NCBI RefSeq assembly: GCF_036346595.1
Contig: NZ_CP107834.1
Location: forward strand, 2,790,001 to 2,854,000
DNA: 64,000 nt
From: Streptomyces sp. NBC_00525
Lineage (GTDB): Bacteria; Actinomycetota; Actinomycetes; Streptomycetales; Streptomycetaceae
Direction: 5' to 3'
A program made the translations under genes and the position numbers. The notes under the pieces are model-generated. The model was not told the origin of the DNA. It did no database searches and was given only the letters and a program-made list of their open reading frames with translations. The number at the start of each line of letters is the position of its first letter. Within the stretch, counting starts at the first letter, position 1. Positions 50,044 to 59,858 of the stretch are shown piece by piece.

Positions 50044-51051
50044 TCAGGTTCGGGGGCCGTTTGGGGGGAGGTAGCCGAGTTGGGCGGCGTGGACTCCGGC
50101 CTGGAAGCGGCTGCGGGCGTCCAGGTGGCCCAGTAGGCCCTTGGCTATGCGGCGGGCGGTGCGGGGGGAGACGCCCAGGCGCTTGGCTATGGCCTCGTCC
50201 GTGTGGCCGCGGGCCAGCAGGCGCAGGGTCTCGTGCTGCTGGCGGTTCAGGGCGTGCTCCTCGGGCTTCTCGCACGGGCCCAGGGGGTCGGCGTCCAACC
50301 AGACGTGCTCGAAGAGGGCCTCCAGCGCCGCGATGAGGCCCCCGCCCGACACCACGAGTGCGCCGAGCGAGGAGTCCTGGTCGTCCAGGGCGACCAGGGC
50401 GAGGCGGTGGTCGGCGATGATCATGCGGGTGCTGAGCGAGGGCGTCGTACGGACCTCGGCGCCGAGCGAGGCCAGCCAGGTCACATGGGTCACCGTGGGC
50501 GGGTGGTTGTGGATGCTGGAGAGGTAGACCGTGCGCATCCGCACCCCGCGTTCCAGGAGTTCCTGGTTGAGCGGGCGGGAGGCGTGCATGTTCTCCTCCG
50601 TCTGCGCGCCGCCCGTCGCGAAGGTCAGGATCTCCTCCTCCACCTCCTCGTGGAGCTGGGTCAGGTAGTCGCGCACATGGTCCACGCCGTCCAGGTGCAC
50701 CACCGGGGACTCGCCGATCGCCGGATGGGTGGCGGGGAGGTCGCAGAGGAGTTCGGCCACGGCCGCCTCGCCGTCCGCCAGGCGCCGGCGTTCGGCGGCG
50801 AGCCGGGCGCGGCGGCGGGCCAGCAGCGCTTCCAGGCCGAGCCGGGGATCGACCACGTGCAGCCTGCGCCCGCCCGAGCTCGCGGCCGGCCGCACCAGGG
50901 CGAGGTCGAGCAATGTCTGTAAGGCGTCCTCGAATTGATCCGGCGTCAGTTCCAACTGTGCTCGGTGCTCGGCGAGGGACGCGTAGGGCTGGGCGAGCAG
51001 CGCCCGGTAGACGGCCTCGGAAGTGGCGTCCAGCCCCAAGGGGTCGAGCAT
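50044..51051 (-). CDS. LuxR-type regulator with TrmB-like N-terminus
   Basis: 335 residues. The N-terminus (GLDATSEAVYRALLAQPYASLAEHRAQLELTPDQFEDALQTL) looks like a TrmB-type winged helix. The middle region resembles the sugar-binding/PLD-like part of TrmB relatives. The C-terminal GerE HTH is LNRQQHETLRLLARGHTDEAIAKRLGVSPRTARRIAKGLLGHL. This architecture is common next to RiPP clusters in Streptomyces. It is divergent from the secreted peptide and SARP genes and probably controls the cluster. Confidence 0.85.
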   Translation of the reverse strand: MLDPLGLDATSEAVYRALLAQPYASLAEHRAQLELTPDQFEDALQTLLDLALVRPAASSGGRRLHVVDPRLGLEALLARRRARLAAERRRLADGEAAVAELLCDLPATHPAIGESPVVHLDGVDHVRDYLTQLHEEVEEEILTFATGGAQTEENMHASRPLNQELLERGVRMRTVYLSSIHNHPPTVTHVTWLASLGAEVRTTPSLSTRMIIADHRLALVALDDQDSSLGALVVSGGGLIAALEALFEHVWLDADPLGPCEKPEEHALNRQQHETLRLLARGHTDEAIAKRLGVSPRTARRIAKGLLGHLDARSRFQAGVHAAQLGYLPPNGPRT

Positions 51052-51362
51052 CGTCCCTCCCCGTCAGGAACCCTGTCGGCACGGTCGGTCCGGCCACCTG
51101 CCGGATTTATTCCTCAAGTGCCGAATTGTATTCTTCGGCAACTCGTTGACGCTGCGGTAAAAATCATGGCACGAGAGGGTGAGCGGCGGCAGACGGCATC
51201 CCGCCGACCGGGCGGGAGCGGGCCGTCCGGGCGTCCGAATGCTGGACGGAAGGGGCCATGGCCTCATCGGTCCAGTGGTCTCACCTTCACCATCGCCTCG
51301 CTCGCGTACAAAACTCACGGTGCTGTCGAACACTCCCCACCGATGGTTCGAAGGGCTACCGC
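51052..51362. promoter_or_regulatory. Divergent promoter region at the left edge of the RiPP cluster
   Basis: 311 nt between the LuxR gene and the secreted-protein gene, with a locally AT-rich stretch (around 51108-51170, including GATTTATTCCTCAAG and TAAAAATCATGG). Promoters in both directions are expected here. No precursor-peptide ORF was recognised. Confidence 0.4.
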
Positions 51363-51605
51363 ATGACGCGTCTCCACCGGTTCTCCGTTACCGCGCTCGT
51401 GTCCGTGGCGCTGAGCGGCGGCGTTCTCCTCGCGGAACCCGCGTACGCCGCCACCTCCGCTCCCGCCTCCGCCCCGGCGTCCGCCTCCGCCTTCACTTCC
51501 GCCTCAGCCTCCGCCTCCGACGTACCGCGCGGTCCCGCCGGTCACGGCGCCCCGTCCGCACACCCACGCCCGGGTCATCTGCCGCACGACTTCGGCTGGC
51601 AGTAG
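51363..51605 (+). CDS. Small secreted Ala/Ser/Pro-rich protein
   Basis: 80 residues. A Sec signal peptide (FSVTALVSVALSGGVLLAEPAYA, cleavage after AYA) is followed by low-complexity TSAPASAPASASAFTSASASAS and a His/Pro-rich end. There is no Cys/Ser/Thr-rich core like that of an azole peptide precursor, so I do not call it the RiPP substrate. GAAGGG lies 8-10 nt upstream of the ATG. Function unknown. Confidence 0.6.
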   Translation: MTRLHRFSVTALVSVALSGGVLLAEPAYAATSAPASAPASASAFTSASASASDVPRGPAGHGAPSAHPRPGHLPHDFGWQ

Positions 51606-51683
51606 CCCTCCGATTCGAATCGGGTACGACGACGCGGCGGCCCGACGACGGGCCGCCGAGAGCGCACGGGAAGGCGGACGACG

Positions 51684-53750
51684 GTGCTGTTCCAACTGCT
51701 CGGGCCCCTGAGCATCACCGATGGGCGGGACCATGTGGTCCTTCCGCCCTCCAAGCCGACCGCACTACTGGCCGCCCTGCTCATCCGTCCGGGGCGCGTG
51801 GTCTCCACCGACCACCTGCAGGAGGCCGTCTGGGGCGAGGAACAGCCCGTCACGGCCAAGGCCGCGCTCCAGAGTTGCGTACTGCGGCTGCGCCGGATCT
51901 TCGCCAAGTACGGCATCGAGAACCAGGCCGTCGTGGCCGTCGCCGGCGGCTATCGCATCCACGCCGACGCCGAGACCCTCGACCTGCTCCACTTCCGGCA
52001 GCTCGTCGACCGTGCGGCGGCGGCCGGCGCGGACTCCGAGCTCTACACCCTGCGGGCGGCCCTCGCCCTCTGGCAGGGGCCGCTGCTGGCCAATGTGCCC
52101 TCCGGGCTGCTGCACCGGGACGAGGTGCCCCGGCTGGCGGAGGAGCGGCTGCGGGTCCTGGAACGCGTCTGCGACATCGAGCTGGAACACGGCCGCTGCC
52201 GCGAAACCCTCGTCGATCTTTGGGAAGTTACGCGCGTATACCCGGCTCACGAGCGGTTTTCCGAGCAACTGATGCTGGCTCTCTACCGGACCGGGCGGCA
52301 GGCGGAGGCGCTGTCGGAGTACCGGAGGATCAAGCGGCATCTGCGCGAGGAGCTGGGTGTCGATCCCCGGCCCGGACTCCAGCGCCTGGAACTGGCGATC
52401 CTGCGGGGCGACGACCTCGGCGCCCCGGACACCGGACACGCCCCCCTCTCGCTCGTCCCCCCGGCCGCGCCGGCCACCGCACCACCCGCCGCGCTCCCGC
52501 CCGCCGCCCGGACCGAGAACCGGGATTCGGGCGCGGGCGCGGGCCGGAACGAGAACGCGCCCGTACGCCGCCGCACCGCAGCCGCGACCCCGGCGCCCCT
52601 TCCCTCAGTGCCCGGCTTCACCGGCCGCCGGAGCCAGGTGGACGAACTCCTGACCATGCTGACCGGCAGCGGAGCCACCGCCTCCCGGCCCGGCCCCGCC
52701 GGCCCCGTCAGCCCCTCCGGCCCTGCCAGCCCCGCTGGCCTCACCAACCTCACCAACCTCACCGGCCCCACTGACCTCACTAGCCCCTCCAACCCCACCA
52801 CCCCCACCGACCCCGGCCGCTCCCCCGTCGCCGTGCTCTCCGGGGCGCCCGGCATCGGCAAGACCGCGCTCGCCCTGCACGTGGCCCGCCTGGTGGAAGG
52901 GCACTTTCCGGGCGGCTGCCGCCTGTTGCCGCTGACCCGGCCCGACGGCACCCCGCGCCCGACGGAGGAGGCCGCCGCCGAACTCCGCGGCACCGCCCCG
53001 GAGGAGCCCGGCCCCGGACGCACGCTGCTGATCCTCGACGACGTCGTCCACCCGGACCAGGTGCGCCCGCTGCTCACCGCCAACGCGGGCGGTGCCGCGA
53101 TCATCACCAGCCGGATGGGGCTCGCCGCCCTGGTCGCCACGCACGGCGGCACCGTGCACCGGCTCGGCGCGCTCGCCCCCGAGGAGGCGTACGACCTGCT
53201 CACCGCCGTGCTGGGCCGGGAACGCGTCGCCGCCGAGCCGGCCGCCGCGCGGCTGATGGCCTCGGTGTGCGGGCACCACCCGCTCGCCCTGCGGATCGCC
53301 GCCGCCCGCCTCCTCACCCGCCCCCGCCTCAAGCTGGCCGACTGCGCGGACTGGCTGGGACGCGATCTGCCGGGCCGCCTCAGCCTGGCCGACGACCCCC
53401 GGATGTCCGTACCGCTGACCCTGGACGAGGCGGTGCGGCGGCTTCCTCCGGTGCTGGCCGAGGCGCATCTGCGGCTCGGGGCGGCGACGCGCGGGCCGCT
53501 CACCGCGGAGCTGGCGGCCACCGTCCTCGACCTCCCGCCGGAGCCGGCCGAGGACGTGCTGGAACGGCTCCTCGACGCGGGCCTCCTGGAGGAGGAGCAC
53601 CCCGGCGTGTTCCGGATGCACGAGCTGCTGCGGGCGCACGCCCGGCGCGCGACCGCCACCTCCGTCCGGCCGGCCCCGGCCCTCCTGCGCCCACCGCGGC
53701 GCGGGGAGACACCCCAGGCGGGCAGTACCTGCCCGACCGCCTTGCGGTGA
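51684..53750 (+). CDS. SARP-family regulator with NB-ARC-type ATPase domain
   Basis: A 688-residue AfsR-like activator. An OmpR-type winged HTH (about 1-90, with LLAALLIRPGRVVSTDHLQEAVWG) precedes a bacterial transcriptional activator domain (to about 245, GVDPRPGLQRLELAILRGD). A Pro/Thr-rich linker (about 250-380, including LTNLTNLTGPTDLTS) leads to an NB-ARC ATPase: Walker A SGAPGIGKTALALH, Walker B LLILDDV. There are no C-terminal TPRs, unlike full-length AfsR. GTG at 51684. It is a likely pathway activator of the following biosynthetic operon. Confidence 0.88.
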   Translation: MLFQLLGPLSITDGRDHVVLPPSKPTALLAALLIRPGRVVSTDHLQEAVWGEEQPVTAKAALQSCVLRLRRIFAKYGIENQAVVAVAGGYRIHADAETLDLLHFRQLVDRAAAAGADSELYTLRAALALWQGPLLANVPSGLLHRDEVPRLAEERLRVLERVCDIELEHGRCRETLVDLWEVTRVYPAHERFSEQLMLALYRTGRQAEALSEYRRIKRHLREELGVDPRPGLQRLELAILRGDDLGAPDTGHAPLSLVPPAAPATAPPAALPPAARTENRDSGAGAGRNENAPVRRRTAAATPAPLPSVPGFTGRRSQVDELLTMLTGSGATASRPGPAGPVSPSGPASPAGLTNLTNLTGPTDLTSPSNPTTPTDPGRSPVAVLSGAPGIGKTALALHVARLVEGHFPGGCRLLPLTRPDGTPRPTEEAAAELRGTAPEEPGPGRTLLILDDVVHPDQVRPLLTANAGGAAIITSRMGLAALVATHGGTVHRLGALAPEEAYDLLTAVLGRERVAAEPAAARLMASVCGHHPLALRIAAARLLTRPRLKLADCADWLGRDLPGRLSLADDPRMSVPLTLDEAVRRLPPVLAEAHLRLGAATRGPLTAELAATVLDLPPEPAEDVLERLLDAGLLEEEHPGVFRMHELLRAHARRATATSVRPAPALLRPPRRGETPQAGSTCPTALR

Positions 53751-53961
53751 CCTTCCGTCACCGCACTGCGGGCGGCGCCCCTCGCGTCCGCCCGGACCGG
53801 CCGCCCGGCCCCTGAGAACACCGGCCCCTGAGAACACCCGCCCCCGAGCCCCGGACCCGCAAACCGCACGCCCCGCACAGCCGGCGGCGGGGCCCGGCCT
53901 CGTACCCGAGTACCCGAGTACCCGACTCTCCCTCTCCCCGAACAAGAGGTGTGACGCACGC

Positions 53962-56211
53962 ATGGCAGCAACGTCGTACGCAGAGACCGCCGGCACCCGG
54001 CCCCGGGTCCGTCGTGACGTCCTGTTCACCGAGACGCCCGACGGCGTGATCTTCCACAACGCCGACGGAGGGTTCCGGCTCACCGCCAGATCCGGCTACC
54101 GGTTCGCCAGCCTCCTCGTGCCCCACCTGGACGGCAGCAGATCGGTCGAGGAGATCTGCCAGGGCTTCGGCGACCAGCAGAAGGCGATGGTCGGCGAACT
54201 CGTGAAGGCCCTCTACGCACGGGGCTTCGCCCGTCCGGTCCCGGCACCGGACGAGTCGGCGGGCCCCCGGACAGACCCGGCCGCCGCCGAGCGCTTCGCC
54301 GAGCAGATCGCCTACATCGACCACTACGCGGACGACGCCGACGCCCGGTTCGCCCGCTACCGCGCCACGCGGGTCGCCGTCCTCGGCGACGGGCCGGTCG
54401 CCCGCTGGTGCGTGCTGTCGCTCGTCCGCAACGGCTGCGCCGCCATCGGCGTCGAGGCCGCCCTCGCCGACGGCTCCGGCGGCACCACCGCCGAGGAGTT
54501 CGCCGAGGTCCGCTGGGAGGCCGACCTGCCGGCCGGCCAGGACTGCCCCGTCGAACTGTCCGTGCTCCCGGAGCGGCCCGGCGCCGGCTGGGCGGCGTAC
54601 GACGGCTACGACGTCGTCGTCGCCGCGGCCGGCCCCCGGGTGCCGGGCACCGTGCTCGCGCTGCTGCGGGACGGGGTGCCCGAGGGGCGGACGCTGCTCC
54701 CGGCCTGGACGTTCTGGGGCCGGGCCGTCGTCGGGCCGGTCATGACCCCGGGCTCGGCGGCCTGCTGGGCCTGCGCCGCCCTGCGGCTGGGCGCGGCCGG
54801 CGGCGGGGCCGACGCGGCGGCCGCCGGCCTGTGGAGCGGGCTGGCCCTCGGCACCGGCACCCCCGGCCCCCAGCCCGTGGGACCGCTCGCGGCGATGCTC
54901 GGCAACCTGCTCGGCTACGAGGTGTTCCGCCTGGTCACCGAGGCGCTGCCGGCCGAGAGCCGCGACCGGCTGCTCATCCAGGACATGGCCTCCTTCGACG
55001 TGGCGTCGGAGCCCCTGCTGCCGCACCCCGCGTGCCCGTTCTGCACGGCACCCGCCGCACTGCCCGAACCGGTCGACCTGACCGCCGCGCCGGCCCGCCC
55101 GGCGTTCCTCCCCACGGTGGCCACCGCCCCCGACGACGAGGCCGCCCAGGGCCCGCTCGCCGAACTCGAACGCCGCTCCGCGCTCGTCCACCCGCACACC
55201 GGGGTGTTCACCGCCTACGCCGACGAGCGGCTGACCCAGACCCCGCTGAAGGTGGGCGCGGTCGTCCTGGGCGGGCTGGGCACCCGGACCCCCCGGACGA
55301 TCACCGCCTTCGACATCCACCACACCGCCGGCGCCCGGCTGCGGGCGCTCAACGCCGCCGCGACGGTCTACGCCGAGCACGTGGCGCCCGCCCCGGTGCC
55401 CGGCGACGCCATGGCGGAGCTGCCCGCCGTGGACCCGGACGCGCTCACCGTCGCGTCCGGCACCGGCGGGACCGGAACGGCCGTCCGCTGGACGGCGGCC
55501 GTCTCGCTGCTCACCAAGGAGGCGGTGCGGGTGCCCGCCGGGGCGGTGCGCCCCTTCGGCGCGGACAACGCGGACCGGCGCTTCGAACCCACGCGGGCCG
55601 GTGCCGGGGCCGGAGCCGACCTGCCCGAGGCGGCCGCCGCCGGGCTGCTGTCGGCGCTCGCCCACGACGCGCTGCGCCGGGCCGTCCGGGGCGCGGGCGA
55701 CGTCTCCGTGCTCACCCCCCAGGCCCTGGGCGAGGACCCCGAAACGGTGTTCCTGCTCCGGTCGGCGGCCCACCTGGGCCTCACCGTGGAACTGCTCGAC
55801 CTGGGCGAACGGGCGTACTCCGGGGCGTCCGTCGTCCTCGCCCGGACCACCGGCGCCCCCGGCCCCGCCCGCTGGGCCGTGGGCGCGGCCCCGGACCTCG
55901 CGGCAGCGGCCGTGGACGCCCTGCGGGACCTGCTCGGCGCGGTGCAGACGGCGGACGGGCCCGACGCGACGGACACCGGTGACCCGCTGCTGGCCGACCT
56001 GGACGCGTCGCTCGTCCCGGTCACCGGCGAACAGCCGGCCCCAGCCGATCCGGACCGGACGGACGACGCCGGCTGGGCGCGCCTCCTCGAACGCCTCGCC
56101 GCCGCCGGGCGGGACGCCCTGGTCGTGCCCACGCACGCCGCCGACCTGCCCACCGCGGGCATCCACACCGTCCGCGTCCTGCTCACCCGGGCGGCCGCCG
56201 ATGCCGGCTGA
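53962..56211 (+). CDS. TOMM leader-binding E1/ocin-ThiF-like protein
   Basis: 749 residues. The N-terminus (DVLFTETPDGVIFHNADGGFRLTARSGYRFASLLVPHLDGSRSVEEI) resembles the RRE-type leader-peptide-binding domain. It is followed by a Rossmann ThiF/E1-like region (VAVLGDGPVARWCVLSLVRNG) with two CxxC pairs for zinc (CWAC about 267-270; CPFC about 358-361). Such proteins present the precursor to the YcaO cyclodehydratase. ATG 53962 follows AAGAGGTGTGACGCACGC. The gene overlaps the YcaO gene by 11 nt, so they act as a pair in azoline formation. Confidence 0.85.
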   Translation: MAATSYAETAGTRPRVRRDVLFTETPDGVIFHNADGGFRLTARSGYRFASLLVPHLDGSRSVEEICQGFGDQQKAMVGELVKALYARGFARPVPAPDESAGPRTDPAAAERFAEQIAYIDHYADDADARFARYRATRVAVLGDGPVARWCVLSLVRNGCAAIGVEAALADGSGGTTAEEFAEVRWEADLPAGQDCPVELSVLPERPGAGWAAYDGYDVVVAAAGPRVPGTVLALLRDGVPEGRTLLPAWTFWGRAVVGPVMTPGSAACWACAALRLGAAGGGADAAAAGLWSGLALGTGTPGPQPVGPLAAMLGNLLGYEVFRLVTEALPAESRDRLLIQDMASFDVASEPLLPHPACPFCTAPAALPEPVDLTAAPARPAFLPTVATAPDDEAAQGPLAELERRSALVHPHTGVFTAYADERLTQTPLKVGAVVLGGLGTRTPRTITAFDIHHTAGARLRALNAAATVYAEHVAPAPVPGDAMAELPAVDPDALTVASGTGGTGTAVRWTAAVSLLTKEAVRVPAGAVRPFGADNADRRFEPTRAGAGAGADLPEAAAAGLLSALAHDALRRAVRGAGDVSVLTPQALGEDPETVFLLRSAAHLGLTVELLDLGERAYSGASVVLARTTGAPGPARWAVGAAPDLAAAAVDALRDLLGAVQTADGPDATDTGDPLLADLDASLVPVTGEQPAPADPDRTDDAGWARLLERLAAAGRDALVVPTHAADLPTAGIHTVRVLLTRAAADAG

Positions 56212-58174
56212 GACCGCCCGGCGCCCCCGGCCCGACGAGCACCCCCGGCCCGACGAGCGCCCCCGGCCCGACGAGCGCTCCGGGGCCGACGCGCGCTCCG
56301 AGGCCGCCGGCCGGTTCGCCGCCGCCGTCCGCGACGCGCTCGCCGCCAGCGGCACCGACCGGGCCGTGACGGTCGCGCCGCTCGGCGTCCGGGACGCGTA
56401 CGCGCGGACCGGCGCCCCGGCCGGCGACGCCCCGGCCGACGCCACCGCCGTGCCCCTCCACCTGTACGGCCGGCAGGTGCTGATCGGCCCGTGGCCCGCG
56501 CGGGACGGACGGCCGGGCTGCGGCACCTGTCTCGCCCGGCGCTGGCAGGGCGTGCGCTCGGTGTCCCTGCGCGAGGGCCTCGAACTGGGCACCGGCACCC
56601 GGCCGGTGGGCGACTGGCCGTACGGCACCCCGTTCGCCGTCACCGCCGTCGCCGCCCTGGTGGCGGGGCTCGCCGGGGCCGGCCCGGAGCCCGGCCCGTA
56701 CCCACGGGTCCATCTCCTGGACCTGGACGCCATGACCGTACGCAGTCATCCCCTCGTCCCCGATCCGGAGTGCCCCGACTGCGCCACGCCCCGGCCCGAC
56801 ACCGCCGAAGGGGCCGCGCTCACCCTGCGGCCCGCGCCCCCGTACCGGCCGGGCGTCTTCCGGGTGCGGCGGGTGGAGGACTACCGGCTGCCGGAGGACG
56901 CCTTCGTCAACCCGCACTGGGGCGCGCTCGGTTCCTCGGTGATCTGCGACGTCGCGTCCACCACCACCTCCGCCACCGTCGGCTGCTTCTCGACCCGCTC
57001 CGGGGACTACCTCCGCGAGACGTTCTGGGGCGGCCACGCGGACACGTACGCCCACAGCCGGAGCATCGGCGTCCTGGAGGCGCTGGAGCGTTACGCCGGG
57101 ATGCGGGCCAGGGCCCGGACCACCCGGCTCACCGCCTCCCTGGACGAGCTGGGCCCCGACGCCGTCGACCCGCGTGAAACCGGCCTGTACGCGGCGGAGT
57201 TCTACGCCGCCAACCCACGGGTGCGCCCCTTCGCCACCGACCGGAAGATCCCCTGGGTGTGGGGCTGGTCGCTGCGCGACGACCGGCCGCGGGCGGTGCC
57301 CGAGATCCTCGCCTACTACCACGCCCCCGGCCTGGAGGGCCGGTTCGTGCAGGAGAGCTCCAACGGCTGTGCCTCCGGCGGCAGTACGGAGGAGGCGGTC
57401 TACTTCGGACTGATGGAGGTCATCGAGCGGGACGCCTTCCTGCTCGCCTGGTACGGGCAGGTGCCGCTGCGCGAGATCAACGCGGGCACCAGCACCAGGG
57501 CCGCCACCCGGCACATGGTGGACCGGCTCGCCATGTACGGCTACCGGGCCCGCTTCTTCGACACCCGGATCGGCTTCCCCGTCCCCGTGATCACCGGCTG
57601 CGCCGAACGCTTCGACGGCTCCACCGGCCGGATGTGCTTCGGCGCGGGCGCCGGACTCGACCCGGAATCCGCCCTGGACTCCGCGCTCTGCGAGATCGCC
57701 ACCGACGCGGTCAACCTCGTCGGCCGGACCCGGCGCGACGAGGAGCGGCTGCGCGCCATGGCCACCGACTTCGACCGGGTCACCACCCTGCACGACCACC
57801 CGCTGTCCTACGGCATCCCCGAGATGGGCCGGCACGCCGACTTCCTGCTGCGGCAGTCCGAGCCCCGCCCGCCGCTCGCCGTCGCCGATCTGGCCTGGCC
57901 GGACACCGAAGGCGACCCGGCGGCCGCCCCCGACCTGCGCACCGACCTGCTGCGCGCGGTCGGCGCCGTCACCGCAGCCGGACACGACGTGGTCGTCGTC
58001 GACCAGACCCTGCCCGAGCAGCGCGCCCTCGGCCTGCACACCGTGAAGGTCCTGGTGCCGGGGCTGCTCCCGATCGACTTCGGCTGGTCCCGCCAGCGCG
58101 CCCGGCACATGCCCCGGATGCGCACCGTACTCGGCCCCGCCGGACTCAACCCCGCACCGCACCCGTTCCCATGA
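56201..58174 (+). CDS. YcaO-type azoline cyclodehydratase
   Basis: 657 residues. An N-terminal ~200 residues with CGTC (about 107-110) and CPDC (about 190-193) look like a second, partial E1-like zinc module. The YcaO domain follows from about 220 (STTTSATVGCFSTRSGDYLRETFWGGHADTYAHSRSIGVLEALERYAG; EAVYFGLMEVIERDAFLLAWYG). It ends in NPAPHPFP, i.e. the PxPxP terminus required in azoline-forming YcaOs. It would convert Cys/Ser/Thr of the precursor to azolines using ATP. Near the start an 18-bp unit encoding RPRPDE is repeated three times. Confidence 0.9.
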   Translation: MPAETARRPRPDEHPRPDERPRPDERSGADARSEAAGRFAAAVRDALAASGTDRAVTVAPLGVRDAYARTGAPAGDAPADATAVPLHLYGRQVLIGPWPARDGRPGCGTCLARRWQGVRSVSLREGLELGTGTRPVGDWPYGTPFAVTAVAALVAGLAGAGPEPGPYPRVHLLDLDAMTVRSHPLVPDPECPDCATPRPDTAEGAALTLRPAPPYRPGVFRVRRVEDYRLPEDAFVNPHWGALGSSVICDVASTTTSATVGCFSTRSGDYLRETFWGGHADTYAHSRSIGVLEALERYAGMRARARTTRLTASLDELGPDAVDPRETGLYAAEFYAANPRVRPFATDRKIPWVWGWSLRDDRPRAVPEILAYYHAPGLEGRFVQESSNGCASGGSTEEAVYFGLMEVIERDAFLLAWYGQVPLREINAGTSTRAATRHMVDRLAMYGYRARFFDTRIGFPVPVITGCAERFDGSTGRMCFGAGAGLDPESALDSALCEIATDAVNLVGRTRRDEERLRAMATDFDRVTTLHDHPLSYGIPEMGRHADFLLRQSEPRPPLAVADLAWPDTEGDPAAAPDLRTDLLRAVGAVTAAGHDVVVVDQTLPEQRALGLHTVKVLVPGLLPIDFGWSRQRARHMPRMRTVLGPAGLNPAPHPFP

Positions 58175-58228
58175 CCGGCCGCCGGCCCCACCGACCCATC
58201 CGAGCCCATGCGAGAGGGGGCCTCCCCC

Positions 58229-59845
58229 ATGGGGTACGCCCATGAGTACGCCGACGCCGTCCTGCACCGGGGGCGCGTCCCGATGGAGCCCACCGACTTC
58301 GTCCCCGACTGGCCCGACGGCCCGCGCCGGGGGAAGTTCTACCCGGACGTGGAGCCCTACGCCCTCCCGGACGGCGACGGCCTCCCGGACGCCCCCGCCG
58401 CACGCGGTCTGCTGCCCGCTCCGGGCGACGGCGCGCGGCCGGGCGATCCGGCGGGATTCACGCTGCCGCTGCTGGCGGCGATGCTCAAGGACTCCTACGG
58501 GCTGACCGGCCGCCGCCTGGGCATCCAGGCCAACAGCGACCTGTCCGGGCTGCCGCTGCACCCCCACGCCAACTGGTCCCGCGGCACCGCGGGCGGCGGC
58601 GGACTCTACCCGGTCAGCATCTACTGGGCGTCCGGCCCCTCCGGGCCGCTGACCCCGGGCATCCACTACTACGACGTCCAACGGCACGCCGTGCAGCGGC
58701 TGCTGACCGGTGACGTCTCGGCCCGCGTCCGCGAGGCGCTGGGGCCCGACGCCCCCGAGGAAGCCCGCCAGACCGACCAATACCTGATCCTCGGGGTCAA
58801 GTACTGGCAGAACGCGTTCAAGTACAACAGCTTCTCGTACCACGTGGTCTCCACCGACCTGGGCACCCTCGTGCAGACCTGGCGGATCTGGGCGGGGGCG
58901 CGGGGGCTGGCGCCCTCGCCCGTCCTGTGGTTCGACGAGCCCCGGCTGAACGGCCTGCTCGGCACCTCGGGAGAGGAGGAGGGCATCTTCGCCGTCGTCC
59001 CGCTCCGCTGGGACACCCCGAAGGCCACCGCCGCCCCGGCCGCCCCCGCCGGGCCCGACCCCGCCGTCCGGCACCGGGACTCCGAACGGTCGCGCACCGT
59101 GCTGGAGTTCCCCACCCTGCTCGCCATGCACGCCGCGACCACGCAGGACCCCGCGAACCGCCCCGCCCCCGGCGCGCTGGCCGCCGCCGCGGCCCCGCCC
59201 ACCCCGGCGGGCGGCACCCGGACCGCCCTGCCCGCCCCGGAGTTCCCCGCCGTCCCCGTACGGCGCGCCCTGCGCGGCCGGCGCAGCAGCTTCGGCCGCT
59301 TCGACGCGGCGCGCCCGGTCACGCCCGCCCAGCTGTCCGCCGTACTCGCGGCCTGCGCCGGGACGTCGCTGCCCAGCGACGCGGACCCGGACGGCGCGGT
59401 GCGCCAGGCCCGGATGTACGCCTTCGTCAACCATGTCGAGTCCGTCGCGCCGGGCGCGTACGCCTACGACCCCGACGCCGGGGAACTGCGGCTCGTCGAG
59501 GCCGGGCCGCAGGGGGCTTTCCTGCAGAACACCTACTTCCTCGCCAACTACAACCTGGAGCAGGCGGGGGCCGTCCTCGTGCCGACCGTCCGCACCACCG
59601 CGGTGCTGGACGCGGTCGGCGACCGCGGCTACCGCCTGGCGGCCGGCACCGCGGGCGCCGTGGCCCAGACGTTCTACGTGGCCGCCGCCGCGCTCGGACT
59701 CGGCGCGGGCGTCGCGCTCGGCTTCGACAACATCTCGTTCATCGAGAAGCTCGGCCTGGGCGACGGCGACGAGGCGCCCCTGCTGATCATGCCGCTCGGC
59801 AACGAGCGCCCCCGGCCCGCCGACTTCCGGCACGAGATCGCCTGA
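58229..59845 (+). CDS. SagB-type azoline dehydrogenase
   Basis: 538 residues of the SagB/ThcOx nitroreductase-like family. Two related halves: the first with GIQANSDLSGLPLHPHANWSRGTAGGGGLYPVSIY, the second with RRALRGRRSSFGRFDAARPV and the FMN-site region VAQTFYVAAAALGLGAGVALGFD. It oxidises azolines to azoles. ATG 58229 (MGYAHEYADAV) after GAGAGGGGGCC is preferred, but ATG 58208, seven codons upstream, is possible. Confidence 0.88.
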   Translation: MGYAHEYADAVLHRGRVPMEPTDFVPDWPDGPRRGKFYPDVEPYALPDGDGLPDAPAARGLLPAPGDGARPGDPAGFTLPLLAAMLKDSYGLTGRRLGIQANSDLSGLPLHPHANWSRGTAGGGGLYPVSIYWASGPSGPLTPGIHYYDVQRHAVQRLLTGDVSARVREALGPDAPEEARQTDQYLILGVKYWQNAFKYNSFSYHVVSTDLGTLVQTWRIWAGARGLAPSPVLWFDEPRLNGLLGTSGEEEGIFAVVPLRWDTPKATAAPAAPAGPDPAVRHRDSERSRTVLEFPTLLAMHAATTQDPANRPAPGALAAAAAPPTPAGGTRTALPAPEFPAVPVRRALRGRRSSFGRFDAARPVTPAQLSAVLAACAGTSLPSDADPDGAVRQARMYAFVNHVESVAPGAYAYDPDAGELRLVEAGPQGAFLQNTYFLANYNLEQAGAVLVPTVRTTAVLDAVGDRGYRLAAGTAGAVAQTFYVAAAALGLGAGVALGFDNISFIEKLGLGDGDEAPLLIMPLGNERPRPADFRHEIA

Positions 59846-59858
59846 CGGGAACCCTGCG

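Noticed and set aside
51363..51605. RiPP precursor peptide
   Set aside because: It has a Sec signal peptide and an Ala/Ser/Pro low-complexity body with no Cys; azole or thiopeptide precursors lack signal peptides.
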